Shown piece by piece: positions 45,714 through 55,061 of a stretch of DNA of 64,000 bases. Position 1 is the stretch's first letter. Each line of letters starts with the position of its first letter. This DNA is from Emticicia oligotrophica DSM 17448. Its GTDB lineage: Bacteria > Bacteroidota > Bacteroidia > Cytophagales > Spirosomataceae. The translations under genes were made by a program, and so were the position numbers. Under the pieces are notes generated by a model. The model saw only the letters and a list, made by a program, of their open reading frames with translations. It had not been told where the DNA came from and did not search any database. The stretch is taken from assembly GCF_000263195.1 (NCBI RefSeq), contig NC_018748.1, positions 2,790,001 to 2,854,000 on the forward strand, written 5' to 3'.

Positions 45714-48700
45714 TAAAATATACCTCCGAAATATTAATTCTTTCAAAGGTGAACATTCTATAGATTTTACTGCGAATCCATTGGGTTCTGCTGGGCTTTT
45801 TGCCATAGTCGGGCCGACAGGTGCAGGTAAATCAACCTTACTTGATGCCATTACTTTAGCACTTTTTAATCGAATTCCGAGATTCGACAAAAAGATTTCA
45901 AAAGATTTCATCGCATCTGCGGGTTCAATCCTTACTAAAGGAGAACGAGAATGTGCCGTAGAAGTTGAGTTTTCGTGCAAATCTGGCGTATTTACTTCAA
46001 AATGGTGGATAGAACTGAACAAAAACAATAATTTCAATGACTATGGCATGGAGATTATTGACTTAAGAACACAGGCAATTTTACCTCTGAAAAAGAGTGA
46101 GGTACCCGATAAAAATCAAGAATTGATTGGTTTATCTTATGACCAATTTATTAAGTCGATTTTGCTTTCGCAAGGTGAGTTTGCGAGATTTTTGAAGTCG
46201 GGTAGAGATGAAAGAGGTAAATTATTAGAAGATATTACGGGTACACAAATTTATCGTAAACTTGGTAAAAAAGCATTTGAAGTTGCCAAAGAAAAAGGGC
46301 TTGAATTACGCGATGTTCGTGCATTAATTGATGCAGAAAAAAGAAAATTAGCAAGTCCAGAGCAAGAGCAGGATTGGTTGAACAAGAAAATTGAGATTGC
46401 TCAAGAATTAGAGAAAATTGCTTCAGAAATTACGCTTTTAGAACAAAAAATTGCTCAAAAAAATAAGATTTTTGAACTCGAAAAACTCATTAAAGAAAAA
46501 CAACAACGCCTCGAACAAGCCCAAGTGGCTTTACTTGAATTTGAAAAAAATGAGGCGGTTCAATTACAAAACCACGAAAAAGCCGAACCTTTTCAAGCAT
46601 TGATTTTAGGCTTACAGAATCAAGAAAATGAGCTAAAAAACTTAAATCAAAGATTACAGGAAGAAGAAAAGCGTTTTGCTGATAATTCTAAAGTTTTGAA
46701 TCAAATTCAATTGAGAATTGCTGGACTAACAAAAGAGCCTAATCTTACGCTCGAAAATGCTTTAATAAGTCTTCAGCAGCTTAGAGAAAATCTTAGTCAA
46801 TTATATAATAAAAAAGCGGCTCAGGAGGCAGAAAAGAAGGCATTCGAAGCTCAAATTACGGAGTTACTCACAAAAATTGCCGATAGAAATTTACAGTTTT
46901 CTGTTAGCCAAATCTCAGATGAAAATATTCAGCAGATAAAAAATGTAGGTATTTCTCATAAAAATATTTTAGACGAAACACTCAAACAAGCTAATATTAC
47001 GGATGCCTCTGAAGCTGCTGTTAAGCGTGAAGTTTTAGCTTTTGAATTTAGAAATTATGCTCAACTCAAAAACTGTGTTGTGCAGTTTGTGAATGTCAAT
47101 CGGGCAATTGAGAAGGAACGAACCCAAGAAAAAACACAAACTGAATTGATTGTTCAACAACGTCCAATTCTCGAAAAAACGCAAAAAAGACTGGTTGAAT
47201 TAGAACAAATTATCAAACAGTTTGAAACAGAGAAAGAGCGTTTGGGTAAATCATATAATTTTGAAAGAGACCGCCAAAATCTATTGAAAAAAGATGAGCC
47301 TTGTCCGCTTTGCGGTTCGCTCGAACACCCTTTTTTAAGCCATTATGCCAATAATTACGTTGAGGTTGACCAAAAATTGACCGAGGCTAAAAAAGAAGAG
47401 AAAGAACTCAATGAACAATTTAAGTTACTCAACGGACAAATTGTTTCGGCGGAAGCATTGAGCAAAAGTGCAGTTCAAAACCTCAAAGAGTTTGAGGTTC
47501 AGAAAAAAGCAGTTTTGACAGAAATTGATTCGATTAAAACTGCCCTTAAAATTGACAAAGTCGGAAATAGTGATAGTATTGATGGACAATTAAAAAATAT
47601 AGAAAGTCAACAGTCGGCTTTACAAAGTGTTGAAAGTAAAGTTGAAAAATACAAAGATTTGCAATTGCTTTATAAAAGATGTAGTGAGGCGAAAGGTTTG
47701 CAATTGGCGTATAATCAATTAATTGGACAAATAAAAGAATTATACGCTGGGCAAGATTTTGAAAAAGAATTTAATGATATTCAAACCAATTACTTGCAAA
47801 CACAAACGGCTATCCAAACTTCGGTTAAAGTAATAAATGATTTAAAAAATGAGATTGCACCTAAAAATAAAGCATACGAAAACGAATTTTCATCGCTCGA
47901 ATCAAAGATAAAATTGGCAGGTTTTGAAAATACATTGGCTTGTCAGGCGGCTATTTTAAGTGCAGAAATGCAAAGAGTTTTACGCGAGAAAAAACAAAAT
48001 TTATTGGTGGCAAGTCAAACACTTATGGGTCAACTCAAAGAACATGAGCTTGAAATTGAGAATCTAAGAAAATCAGATGATGCTACCACAAGTTTGGCGT
48101 TCATGCTTGAAACACAATTAGAAATTAAGAAAAGACAAACAACATTGCTTGAAGAACAAACTCGCCATGAAGTTACGTTGACTTTATTACAAAATACCAA
48201 GCAGGAAATTCAGCGTTTAGAAATTCAATTAGCAACTTTAGAAAAGGATAATTTAAAATGGGAGCTATTGGATAAATATATTGGCGATGCTACTGGTAAA
48301 AAGTTTGGAACTTTCGCTCAAGGACTTACGCTCGCTCGATTAATTGCTTTAGCCAATCGACGTTTGAAGGATTTATCGGATAGATATTTACTCGATAAAC
48401 CGAGTGAGCAAGACGAGGACGAATTGATGATTGTTGACCAATACATGGGTAACGAACGCCGCTCCGTAAAAACCCTTTCGGGTGGTGAAACTTTTATGAT
48501 AAGTCTTTCGTTGGCATTGGCTTTATCTGATTTGGCATCAAAGAATATCAAACTTGATAGCTTATTTATTGATGAAGGCTTCGGAACGCTCGACCCCGAA
48601 TCTTTAGATTTAGCATTAAATACTTTAGAAAAATTACAACAGGAATCACAGAAAAATATCGGAATTATTTCGCACGTAGAGTCAATAAAAGAGCGAATTT

Positions 48701-48759
48701 CTACACAAATTCGACTCGAAAGAAACAATAGAGGTTTTAGCAGAGTGATTATTCAATAA
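45703..48759 (+). CDS. sbcC: Exonuclease subunit SbcC (Rad50 homologue)
   Basis: An SMC-like ATPase of 1018 residues that partners SbcD. Walker A GPTGAGKST (about 38-46), Q-loop (LLSQGEFARFL, about 155-165), a long antiparallel coiled coil, a zinc hook CPLCG at about 533-537 in mid-coil, then the signature motif TLSGGETFMISLSLALALSDL (about 926) and Walker B LFIDEGFGTLDPESLD (about 955). The 11-bp overlap with sbcD supports a tightly coupled pair. Ends just before a shared terminator. Confidence 0.96.
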   Translation: MKINKIYLRNINSFKGEHSIDFTANPLGSAGLFAIVGPTGAGKSTLLDAITLALFNRIPRFDKKISKDFIASAGSILTKGERECAVEVEFSCKSGVFTSKWWIELNKNNNFNDYGMEIIDLRTQAILPLKKSEVPDKNQELIGLSYDQFIKSILLSQGEFARFLKSGRDERGKLLEDITGTQIYRKLGKKAFEVAKEKGLELRDVRALIDAEKRKLASPEQEQDWLNKKIEIAQELEKIASEITLLEQKIAQKNKIFELEKLIKEKQQRLEQAQVALLEFEKNEAVQLQNHEKAEPFQALILGLQNQENELKNLNQRLQEEEKRFADNSKVLNQIQLRIAGLTKEPNLTLENALISLQQLRENLSQLYNKKAAQEAEKKAFEAQITELLTKIADRNLQFSVSQISDENIQQIKNVGISHKNILDETLKQANITDASEAAVKREVLAFEFRNYAQLKNCVVQFVNVNRAIEKERTQEKTQTELIVQQRPILEKTQKRLVELEQIIKQFETEKERLGKSYNFERDRQNLLKKDEPCPLCGSLEHPFLSHYANNYVEVDQKLTEAKKEEKELNEQFKLLNGQIVSAEALSKSAVQNLKEFEVQKKAVLTEIDSIKTALKIDKVGNSDSIDGQLKNIESQQSALQSVESKVEKYKDLQLLYKRCSEAKGLQLAYNQLIGQIKELYAGQDFEKEFNDIQTNYLQTQTAIQTSVKVINDLKNEIAPKNKAYENEFSSLESKIKLAGFENTLACQAAILSAEMQRVLREKKQNLLVASQTLMGQLKEHELEIENLRKSDDATTSLAFMLETQLEIKKRQTTLLEEQTRHEVTLTLLQNTKQEIQRLEIQLATLEKDNLKWELLDKYIGDATGKKFGTFAQGLTLARLIALANRRLKDLSDRYLLDKPSEQDEDELMIVDQYMGNERRSVKTLSGGETFMISLSLALALSDLASKNIKLDSLFIDEGFGTLDPESLDLALNTLEKLQQESQKNIGIISHVESIKERISTQIRLERNNRGFSRVIIQ

Positions 48760-48764
48760 ATAAA

Positions 48765-48793
48765 AAAAGGACGAGGTTTATGCTCGTCCTTTT
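48765..48793. terminator. Bidirectional terminator after sbcC
   Basis: Perfect 11-bp stem AAAAGGACGAG / CTCGTCCTTTT with a 7-nt loop. It also ends the convergent thioredoxin gene. Confidence 0.92.
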
Positions 48794-48797
48794 CTCG

Positions 48798-49100
48798 TTA
48801 ATATAATGCTTTATCAATGGCTTTTACCACTTCAGGTACCGAAATAAGGCCAGTGTGTCGCCAAAGTTGTTTATTATTCTGAAACAAAATGAGGGTTGGA
48901 ACTGCCTCAATTTTATATTTTTTACGTAGAGCAGGATTTTTATCTACATCAATTTTCATCACCAAAACCTCTTCATCAATTTCCTCAACTAATTGATTGA
49001 GCATTGAGTCTATTTTTCTACAAGGTTTGCACCATTCGGCCGTGAAATCTATTAAAACGGGTTCATCCGAACTTACTAATTCTTCAAAATTGCCTGTCAT
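48798..49100 (-). CDS. Thioredoxin
   Basis: A 100-residue thioredoxin-fold protein without a signal peptide, thus cytoplasmic. Redox motif WCKPC at about 23-27 (Lys in place of the Gly of classical thioredoxin), cis-Pro motif EAVPT at about 65-69, and VLVMKIDVDKNPALRKKYKI between them. Classical trxA is WCGPC, so this is an additional, non-standard thioredoxin. Its partners are unknown. Confidence 0.93.
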   Translation of the reverse strand: MTGNFEELVSSDEPVLIDFTAEWCKPCRKIDSMLNQLVEEIDEEVLVMKIDVDKNPALRKKYKIEAVPTLILFQNNKQLWRHTGLISVPEVVKAIDKALY

Positions 49101-49468
49101 AGCAGTAATACATATTGTTTGCTGAACTTATACTACATTTTTTTTATGGTTTTGGTTCTTTTCAGGCATAACTTTCTTAAAGCATTACTAAAAGCAATGT
49201 AAGTTCGGGATTAAGTATATGTTTTTATAAATTTTCAAACCGCAGATAACACATATTTATCAACGCAAATTTTCACAAATGTTTATTATATTTTCATCGA
49301 AAATCAGCATTATATGTGGGTCTGCATCTTAATTACGAAGGTAATTCTTATTGAGGAATTGCCTAATCATTGGCGAAAAACCTTAGAAAATCTAAAAAAT
49401 TTACTCATTTCATTAATTTCAAACTACCTTTGAATATAGAAACAAATATTGGAAGCTGATAAATTAAA
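49101..49468. other. Intergenic region between thioredoxin and the pseudouridine synthase
   Basis: 368 bp, AT-rich, no reading frame. It carries the promoter side of both divergent genes; a -7 box TACCTTTG (49425-49432) sits 37 bp before the pseudouridine synthase ATG. The stretch around 49240-49280 (CCGCAGATAACACATA) looks like a decayed dispersed repeat. Confidence 0.6.
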
Positions 49469-50380
49469 ATGCTCAAACAAGATAAAAGACAAAATAATAA
49501 ACCTAGCAAGTCTGATTCTACTCAATTTAAAGTTGAGGTTGAAAGTGAATTGTTGGTGTTTTTACTCGAAAAGATAAAAAATCGTAGTAGAAATGATATA
49601 AAAGTTTTATTGAGAGAAAAACAGATTTTTGTAGATGGTCAGGCGATTTCTCAATTCAATCATCCGCTTAAACCACAACAAAAGGTAGAAGTAAAGTGGA
49701 GAAAAATGCCTGAAGAACAGCGTTATAGAGCTTTGAATATTGTTTTTGAAGATGAGTACCTAATTGTTATTGAAAAGCAGGCTGGCATTTTATCGATTGC
49801 TACCGAAAAACAAAAAGATAATACGGCATATAGTATTTTGAGTAGCCATGTAAAAAAACAAGACCCCCGAAATCGAATTTTTGTGGTGCATCGCCTCGAC
49901 CGCGAGACTTCGGGTTTGATGATGTTTGCTAAGAGCGAAAAAATTCAGAAACTTTTACAGGAATCTTGGAATGATTCCATAGAAGAACGCACTTACTTAG
50001 CTGTAGTTGAGGGAAAAGTTGAAAAACAAGAAGATACCATCGTATCATATTTAGTTGAAAGCAAAGCTTTGATTATGTATTCAACCAAAAACACGGAGGT
50101 AGGGCAGAAAGCAATTACGCACTACGAAGTATTAAAAAGCAATAAAAACTACTCGCTTTTGAAGGTAAATCTTGAAACTGGTCGAAAAAATCAGATTCGT
50201 GTGCATGCCAAAGATATTGGGCACCCAGTGGTTGGTGATGAAAAATATGGGGCAAAATCAAACCCTCTCAGACGTTTGGGTTTGCATGCTTGGGTATTGG
50301 CATTTAAGCATCCCATTACAAAAAAAGATGTAAGATTTGAAACTGAAATGCCAACAAAATTCACAGGTTTATTCAATTAA
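49469..50380 (+). CDS. RluA-family RNA pseudouridine synthase
   Basis: An enzyme that isomerises uridine to pseudouridine in rRNA or tRNA; the target site is not predictable. 303 residues. An S4-like RNA-binding region at about 20-77 (DIKVLLREKQIFVDGQ) precedes the catalytic domain. The signature HRLDRETSGLMMFAKS carries the catalytic Asp144. The closing motif ETGRKNQIRVHAKDIGHPVVGD is typical of RluA-type enzymes. It has its own -7 box 37 bp upstream. Confidence 0.95.
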   Translation: MLKQDKRQNNKPSKSDSTQFKVEVESELLVFLLEKIKNRSRNDIKVLLREKQIFVDGQAISQFNHPLKPQQKVEVKWRKMPEEQRYRALNIVFEDEYLIVIEKQAGILSIATEKQKDNTAYSILSSHVKKQDPRNRIFVVHRLDRETSGLMMFAKSEKIQKLLQESWNDSIEERTYLAVVEGKVEKQEDTIVSYLVESKALIMYSTKNTEVGQKAITHYEVLKSNKNYSLLKVNLETGRKNQIRVHAKDIGHPVVGDEKYGAKSNPLRRLGLHAWVLAFKHPITKKDVRFETEMPTKFTGLFN

Positions 50381-50468
50381 AATGCCCTTTCGACGAATTT
50401 TCTGAAACTTTGGTCTTTATAAAACACAAACTCGACGTTTTCTATTACAGCTCAAGCATTTAGCAAAT

Positions 50469-50476
50469 TATATTTG
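50469..50476 (+). promoter_or_regulatory. -7 box of the TonB-type receptor gene
   Basis: TATATTTG matches TAnnTTTG and ends 43 bp before the start codon. Confidence 0.5.
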
Positions 50477-50519
50477 TATTATCTAATACGAAAAAACTAA
50501 AAACGCTCTTTTCCCAAAG

Positions 50520-53303
50520 ATGAAAAAAACATTGATGCTTTTGTTTATGTTGTTTTCGTCTTTGGTTTTTGCTCAACCTAAATCAGTAGTTAGAGGAATT
50601 GCCATTGACGAAAATAATCAAGTGCTTCCTTTTGCAACTATTAGTGTGCTTGTTACCAAAGATTCTTCTAATATTAGTAGCCAACTCACGAAAGAAAATG
50701 GCTCTTTCGAATTCATTCTAAGTAATTCCAAATCATATTTATTAAAAATATCCGTAGTTGGGTATCAAACGACCGTTTTCCCATTTACAATTCAGGGTGA
50801 TTTTACTGATTTGGGAAATGTATTAGTTAAAAGTGCCGATAATGTGCTGAATGAGGTAATAGTAAAAGGTAACAAAGAACCAGTAGCTGTAAAAAAAGAT
50901 ACCCTTGAGTTTGATGCAGGCGTATTAAAACCCCAGCAAAATGATAACCTTGAAGATTTATTAAGGAAAGTACCGGCTTTGGAAATAGATGAAAACGGAG
51001 GAATAAAAGCTCAAAATAAGGTTATTAAAAAATTGTATATTGATGGGAAAGAGTTTTTCGGAAATGACCCGCAACTCGCTTTGAAAAACTTACCAGCCGA
51101 ATCGATTGAGAAAATACAAGTCGTTGAGAAAAAGACCGAACAGGCAGAGTTTTCGGGAGTAGACGATGGCGAACGTGAAATGGTCATTAATGTTACGCTG
51201 AAAGATTCTCACAAAAAAGGAACATTTGGTTTTGGTTCGGTAGCGGGTTTTCCGAAGTTTGATAATTCTCCTGCTTTCTACAATGCCAAAACTTCAGTCA
51301 ATAGATTTAGTCCGAGTGAGCAGTTTTCAGTAATTGGGCTATTAAATAACCTCAATCAGCAAGGATTTACGCCACAAGATGCTGCCAATTTTTCAAGCTT
51401 AAATTCACAATCAAATCGTGGAGGTGGTGGCGGAAATGCCGCAAATGTAAACTTACCGATTGTCGTTGGTAAACGGCCTGGCATTGTTTCGACCGAAGGT
51501 GCAGGGTTGAATTATAATAATCAATATGCCAAGAAGTCTTCATTTCAAAGTAGTTATTTCTTTAATGCAGGGCATACTGACTTGTTGAGAAACTTGTTTC
51601 GACAGAGTTTTTTACCCTCTAAAACTATCAATACTGACCAGAATACACAACAAAATCGTGATAACAATAACCACCGACTGAATGCCATACTTACACACCA
51701 TTTCGATGAAAAAAACTTACTGAAACTCACCACTTCCGTGAACACTGTTGCTGGTGATGCCCTCACGAATACACTTTCTAAGATAAGCACTTTTTCTTTA
51801 GGAGACACGGTGGTAAATACTTCAAACAGAACGGTACGGAATCACTCTAATGGACAAAGTTATAATAATAGTCTTTTACTTCGACACAGATTTGCATTGC
51901 CACGCCGAACAATAAGCTTGAATGCTGTTTTTAATTTGAATAAAGATACCAACAGCGACTCAACCAATACACTAAATCGAAATCAAGTTAATGGAGCAAT
52001 TGTAGAAAGAACAATCAATCAGGAAAACCTTCGAAAAACCAAACAGCAAAACCAACGCATTCAAATAGCCTATACAGAGCCGTTGGCTAAAAATATGACA
52101 TTAGAAGGCAATTATGCCTATCAACAAAATATCAATAGTTCGAATTTCGATGTTTGGGATATTGTCAATGCCACTTTTGTGCAAAATAATGTTTTGAGTA
52201 ATGCTTATAGTAGTCGATTTGATTTTCAACAAGCAGGTTTTAAGTTAAATAATGAAACCAAAGAGAAAACTTTGATGGTAGGCGTTTTTTATCAGAAATC
52301 TATTTTGCAAAGTATTGTGAAGCGAGCATCTGATAATGTCTTAGAACGCAGATTTCAGAATATTTTGCCGTCAATGCGATATTCATTCCGTAGAAGTGCC
52401 GATAATAAAAACCTTAGAAAAGTAAATAATAATGTCACTTTTGAATATAATACAGCTGTAAGTGAGCCATCGGTAAGAGATTTACAACCAATTACGGTTA
52501 ATAATAATCCACAGAATATATTTCTTGGAAATCCAGACCTGAAGCCTGAGTATGTACATAGATTATTTTTGAATGATAATATCTTCAACCCCAAAACTTT
52601 TACGAATATTGGTATCAGTGGGAATCTAAATTATACACAAAATGCCATTGCCTACGCCCAAACGGTTAGCGAAACCCTTGTGCGTACAACACAACCCGTA
52701 AATATGCCATATCGTTGGAATGCCAACTTAGGAATGAATTATACTTTTTCGATTGGAAAAGTAAAGAATCGCATGAGGATAACGATAAGTCCGAGATATT
52801 TGGTTTCGCAAGGAAACAGCTTAGTAAATGGTGTGAATAATTTGAACACGCAAAATCAATATCGAGGAGATTTTAAGTTTACTTATTTGACAGATAAGAT
52901 TAACTTTATTGTTGCGGCAAATTATCAGAAATCGTTTGTTACTTATTCGGTCAATCAAGAATTTAATCAAACGTTTTCAATATTAAAAAACACCACAGAT
53001 TTACGTTGGAGGATAACCAAGGAATTTACACTAGCAACTGATTTTGATTATACTTATTATCAGAGTTCTCGCTTAAATAATGCTCTCAAGCCGATTCCGA
53101 TTTTAAATGTAGCCGTAAAACATTTATTTTTGAAAAATAATAGGGGAGAACTCATGTTTTCTGTGCAAGATGTATTCAAGCGGAATATTTATCTTTCGCC
53201 GCGTTCGGATGAGAACTTCTTTGAAATAGACCGCTCGAATACTCTTAGTAGGTATTTCTTATTGACTTTTACTTATACCGTCAGAAATCAAGGTAAGCGT
53301 TAA
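50520..53303 (+). CDS. Outer-membrane beta-barrel protein with carboxypeptidase-regulatory and plug domains
   Basis: A TonB-receptor-like protein of 927 residues of the OMP_b-brl_3 group. Signal peptide 1-18 (VFA-QP), a carboxypeptidase-regulatory-like domain (about 25-105), a short plug with LEDLLRKVPALEIDENGGI and KKLYIDGKEFFGNDPQLALKNLPAESIEKIQV, and a long barrel. A glycine-rich loop (RGGGGGNAAN) sits at about 300. There is no SusD gene beside it, unlike the 5' cluster, so it is not a SusC/D complex. Its stop codon overlaps the stop codon of the convergent dipeptidase gene by two bases. Cargo unknown. Confidence 0.9.
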   Translation: MKKTLMLLFMLFSSLVFAQPKSVVRGIAIDENNQVLPFATISVLVTKDSSNISSQLTKENGSFEFILSNSKSYLLKISVVGYQTTVFPFTIQGDFTDLGNVLVKSADNVLNEVIVKGNKEPVAVKKDTLEFDAGVLKPQQNDNLEDLLRKVPALEIDENGGIKAQNKVIKKLYIDGKEFFGNDPQLALKNLPAESIEKIQVVEKKTEQAEFSGVDDGEREMVINVTLKDSHKKGTFGFGSVAGFPKFDNSPAFYNAKTSVNRFSPSEQFSVIGLLNNLNQQGFTPQDAANFSSLNSQSNRGGGGGNAANVNLPIVVGKRPGIVSTEGAGLNYNNQYAKKSSFQSSYFFNAGHTDLLRNLFRQSFLPSKTINTDQNTQQNRDNNNHRLNAILTHHFDEKNLLKLTTSVNTVAGDALTNTLSKISTFSLGDTVVNTSNRTVRNHSNGQSYNNSLLLRHRFALPRRTISLNAVFNLNKDTNSDSTNTLNRNQVNGAIVERTINQENLRKTKQQNQRIQIAYTEPLAKNMTLEGNYAYQQNINSSNFDVWDIVNATFVQNNVLSNAYSSRFDFQQAGFKLNNETKEKTLMVGVFYQKSILQSIVKRASDNVLERRFQNILPSMRYSFRRSADNKNLRKVNNNVTFEYNTAVSEPSVRDLQPITVNNNPQNIFLGNPDLKPEYVHRLFLNDNIFNPKTFTNIGISGNLNYTQNAIAYAQTVSETLVRTTQPVNMPYRWNANLGMNYTFSIGKVKNRMRITISPRYLVSQGNSLVNGVNNLNTQNQYRGDFKFTYLTDKINFIVAANYQKSFVTYSVNQEFNQTFSILKNTTDLRWRITKEFTLATDFDYTYYQSSRLNNALKPIPILNVAVKHLFLKNNRGELMFSVQDVFKRNIYLSPRSDENFFEIDRSNTLSRYFLLTFTYTVRNQGKR

Positions 53304-54454
53304 TTGGGTAAGTTTCTGAGGAAAAAATCTCTGATATTTCCGCCCATAATTTTAGTAATATCTTCTTGATTGAATCCTTCTTTTTCGAGTGCTTTTACGA
53401 TAAGTGGCAAACCAGTTACATCAAAATGAGTTCCAATTGCACCATCGAAATCTGAACCTAAACCTACTTTGTCAACGCCAATTTTATCGGCTACATATTT
53501 GATACTTTTGGCAGTTGCGGCGGCATCAGTTCCGCAAACGGCTGTTTCCCATAGACCAATGCCAATGATTCCATTGTGTTTACCGATTTCGATGATTTGT
53601 TCATCAGTTAAATTTCGATTATTATCGCAAACACCTTTAATACCCGTATGTGAGACAACTACTGGCCCGCTATGCAATTTCAATACATCGCTTATGGTTG
53701 CTTGAGAAGAGTGAGCCAAGTCAATAACCATATTCTTTTCAGCCATTTTCTTGATTAAATCTTTACCTTTTTCAGTTAGTCCACCCTTTTTTACACCGTG
53801 AGCAGAACCCGCCCATTCGTTATCAAAAAAATGTGCTAAACCAATATATCTAACCCCTGCATCATACAAAACATCAAGATTGTTTATATCATTTTCTAAG
53901 CAGTGAGCTCCCTCAACCCCCAACATTCCAGCAGTAATGAAACGATTTTGTTTTCGGTCCGCTATATATTTTTCTAAGTCTCTTTTGGAAGTAATTACTC
54001 TAAATTTTCCACCCGATTCTTTGGCAAAGCTATGAAGGTCATGGCATTGGTCTAAAGCACGCGTTTTGATACTAAACCAATCGGCTGGCTTGCGAAGTTG
54101 GGCAAAATTAAGCAAAGCTACTTGGTCGGTGTGGTCATCGTTGTGCTCGATATTAATTCCGCGGGGTGTTTTACTTACAATCGTAAAAACTTGTAAGGCC
54201 ATATTTGCTTCAAGCATTCTTGGTAAATCAACGTGGCCATAATTATGTTTTTCGAAGAAATCTCTGTCCCAAAGAAGAGCGTCGCAGTGCAAATCAGCAA
54301 TGAAAGGAATGGCTTCATAAACACTATCTTTCGGGAATGGGGGTTGGCTAGTTACTTTATTCATTGATTTATCAATCATGCTAGGTAAGAAGCCAAAGAA
54401 AAAAATAGCAACGACGATAATAGTAAAGAAGAAAATCTTTAGGGCTTTTTTCAT
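53300..54454 (-). CDS. Membrane dipeptidase (M19 family)
   Basis: A zinc dipeptidase of 384 residues, homologous to renal dipeptidase. N-terminal membrane helix (FFFTIIVVAIFFFGFLPSM, about 8-26), so it is anchored with the enzyme in the periplasm. Metal ligands: ADLHCDALLWDRD (His-x-Asp), GVEGAHCLEND (bridging Glu), and later DLAHSS and SHTGIKG with two His. The tail has GLGSDFDGAIGTHFDVTGL, a family hallmark. The ATG at 54454 was taken because it starts the membrane helix; the upstream frame to 54790 runs across a terminator into the next gene. Several M19 proteins hydrolyse D-amino-acid dipeptides. Confidence 0.92.
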   Translation of the reverse strand: MKKALKIFFFTIIVVAIFFFGFLPSMIDKSMNKVTSQPPFPKDSVYEAIPFIADLHCDALLWDRDFFEKHNYGHVDLPRMLEANMALQVFTIVSKTPRGINIEHNDDHTDQVALLNFAQLRKPADWFSIKTRALDQCHDLHSFAKESGGKFRVITSKRDLEKYIADRKQNRFITAGMLGVEGAHCLENDINNLDVLYDAGVRYIGLAHFFDNEWAGSAHGVKKGGLTEKGKDLIKKMAEKNMVIDLAHSSQATISDVLKLHSGPVVVSHTGIKGVCDNNRNLTDEQIIEIGKHNGIIGIGLWETAVCGTDAAATAKSIKYVADKIGVDKVGLGSDFDGAIGTHFDVTGLPLIVKALEKEGFNQEDITKIMGGNIRDFFLRNLPN

Positions 54455-54514
54455 GAGTAAGTGAAGTGTAATATTAGTGTAATTAGGTAGGACAATTTTA
54501 GTGATTATATCCCT

Positions 54515-54551
54515 AAAAAACAAAACCTGTCTTTGAAAAAGACAGGTTTTG
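54515..54551 (-). terminator. Terminator of the DUF4286 gene
   Basis: The arms CAAAACCTGTCTTT and AAAGACAGGTTTTG pair perfectly over 14 bp with a 3-nt loop; an A tract precedes it (T tract on the minus strand). It lies between the DUF4286 gene and the dipeptidase gene, so the two are separate units. Confidence 0.9.
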
Positions 54552-54572
54552 TAGATAATTCTGAATATTTCT

Positions 54573-54875
54573 TTAGGCTTCTTGGAGAAGTGAACTGAAT
54601 TCAACGTATTTCCCTCGGAAAAGCATTTGGTATCTATCCGAAATTCTTTCACGATGCTGCATCTCAAATTCCATATAATCCTCCATATTTTTGAAATGAA
54701 ATTGAAAAGCAAAAGTTTTATCAGTATTGGCTTGTTCGTTGAGAAGTCTGAAAACTTTAATGTCTTTAGGCAAATTCGTAGATAATGCAACTGGTATAAA
54801 ATTTGATTTCATCCACTTTAACCATTGTTCGTTTATTTTATCTTCAACATTAAACGTAATATTAAAAATGAGCAT
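54573..54875 (-). CDS. DUF4286-family protein
   Basis: A 100-residue cytoplasmic protein of unknown function. The start MLIFNITFNVEDKINEQWL fits the DUF4286 family, common in Bacteroidota, which has a ferredoxin-like alpha/beta fold; FAFQFHFKNMEDYMEF and HRERISDRYQMLFRGKYVEF are further family-like stretches. The ATG at 54875 was preferred to an upstream ATG (54935) because homologues begin with MLI. It is a single gene with its own terminator. No function can be proposed. Confidence 0.8.
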   Translation of the reverse strand: MLIFNITFNVEDKINEQWLKWMKSNFIPVALSTNLPKDIKVFRLLNEQANTDKTFAFQFHFKNMEDYMEFEMQHRERISDRYQMLFRGKYVEFSSLLQEA

Positions 54876-55061
54876 TGGTGCGTTTGTTTGATTAATATTC
54901 CTGCAAAGTTCGTAAAGATTTTTGGTCTTGTTCATACCTAATTTACTTTTTCTTTGCGTTCTTTGTAAGATATTATAGCAGAATTATACGAATTGTTTTG
55001 ATAATTCGGTAAACATGCTGCCAAATTCAAAAGATAATTAGCTAACATATTTTCCAAATCA

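Noticed and set aside
49240-49290. CCGCAGATAACACATA-like sequence resembling a dispersed repeat
   Set aside because: Only one degenerate copy is visible in this window, so a repeat family cannot be supported here.
54455-54790. Upstream extension of the dipeptidase frame
   Set aside because: It crosses a strong terminator and overlaps the DUF4286 gene; the membrane anchor begins at 54454.
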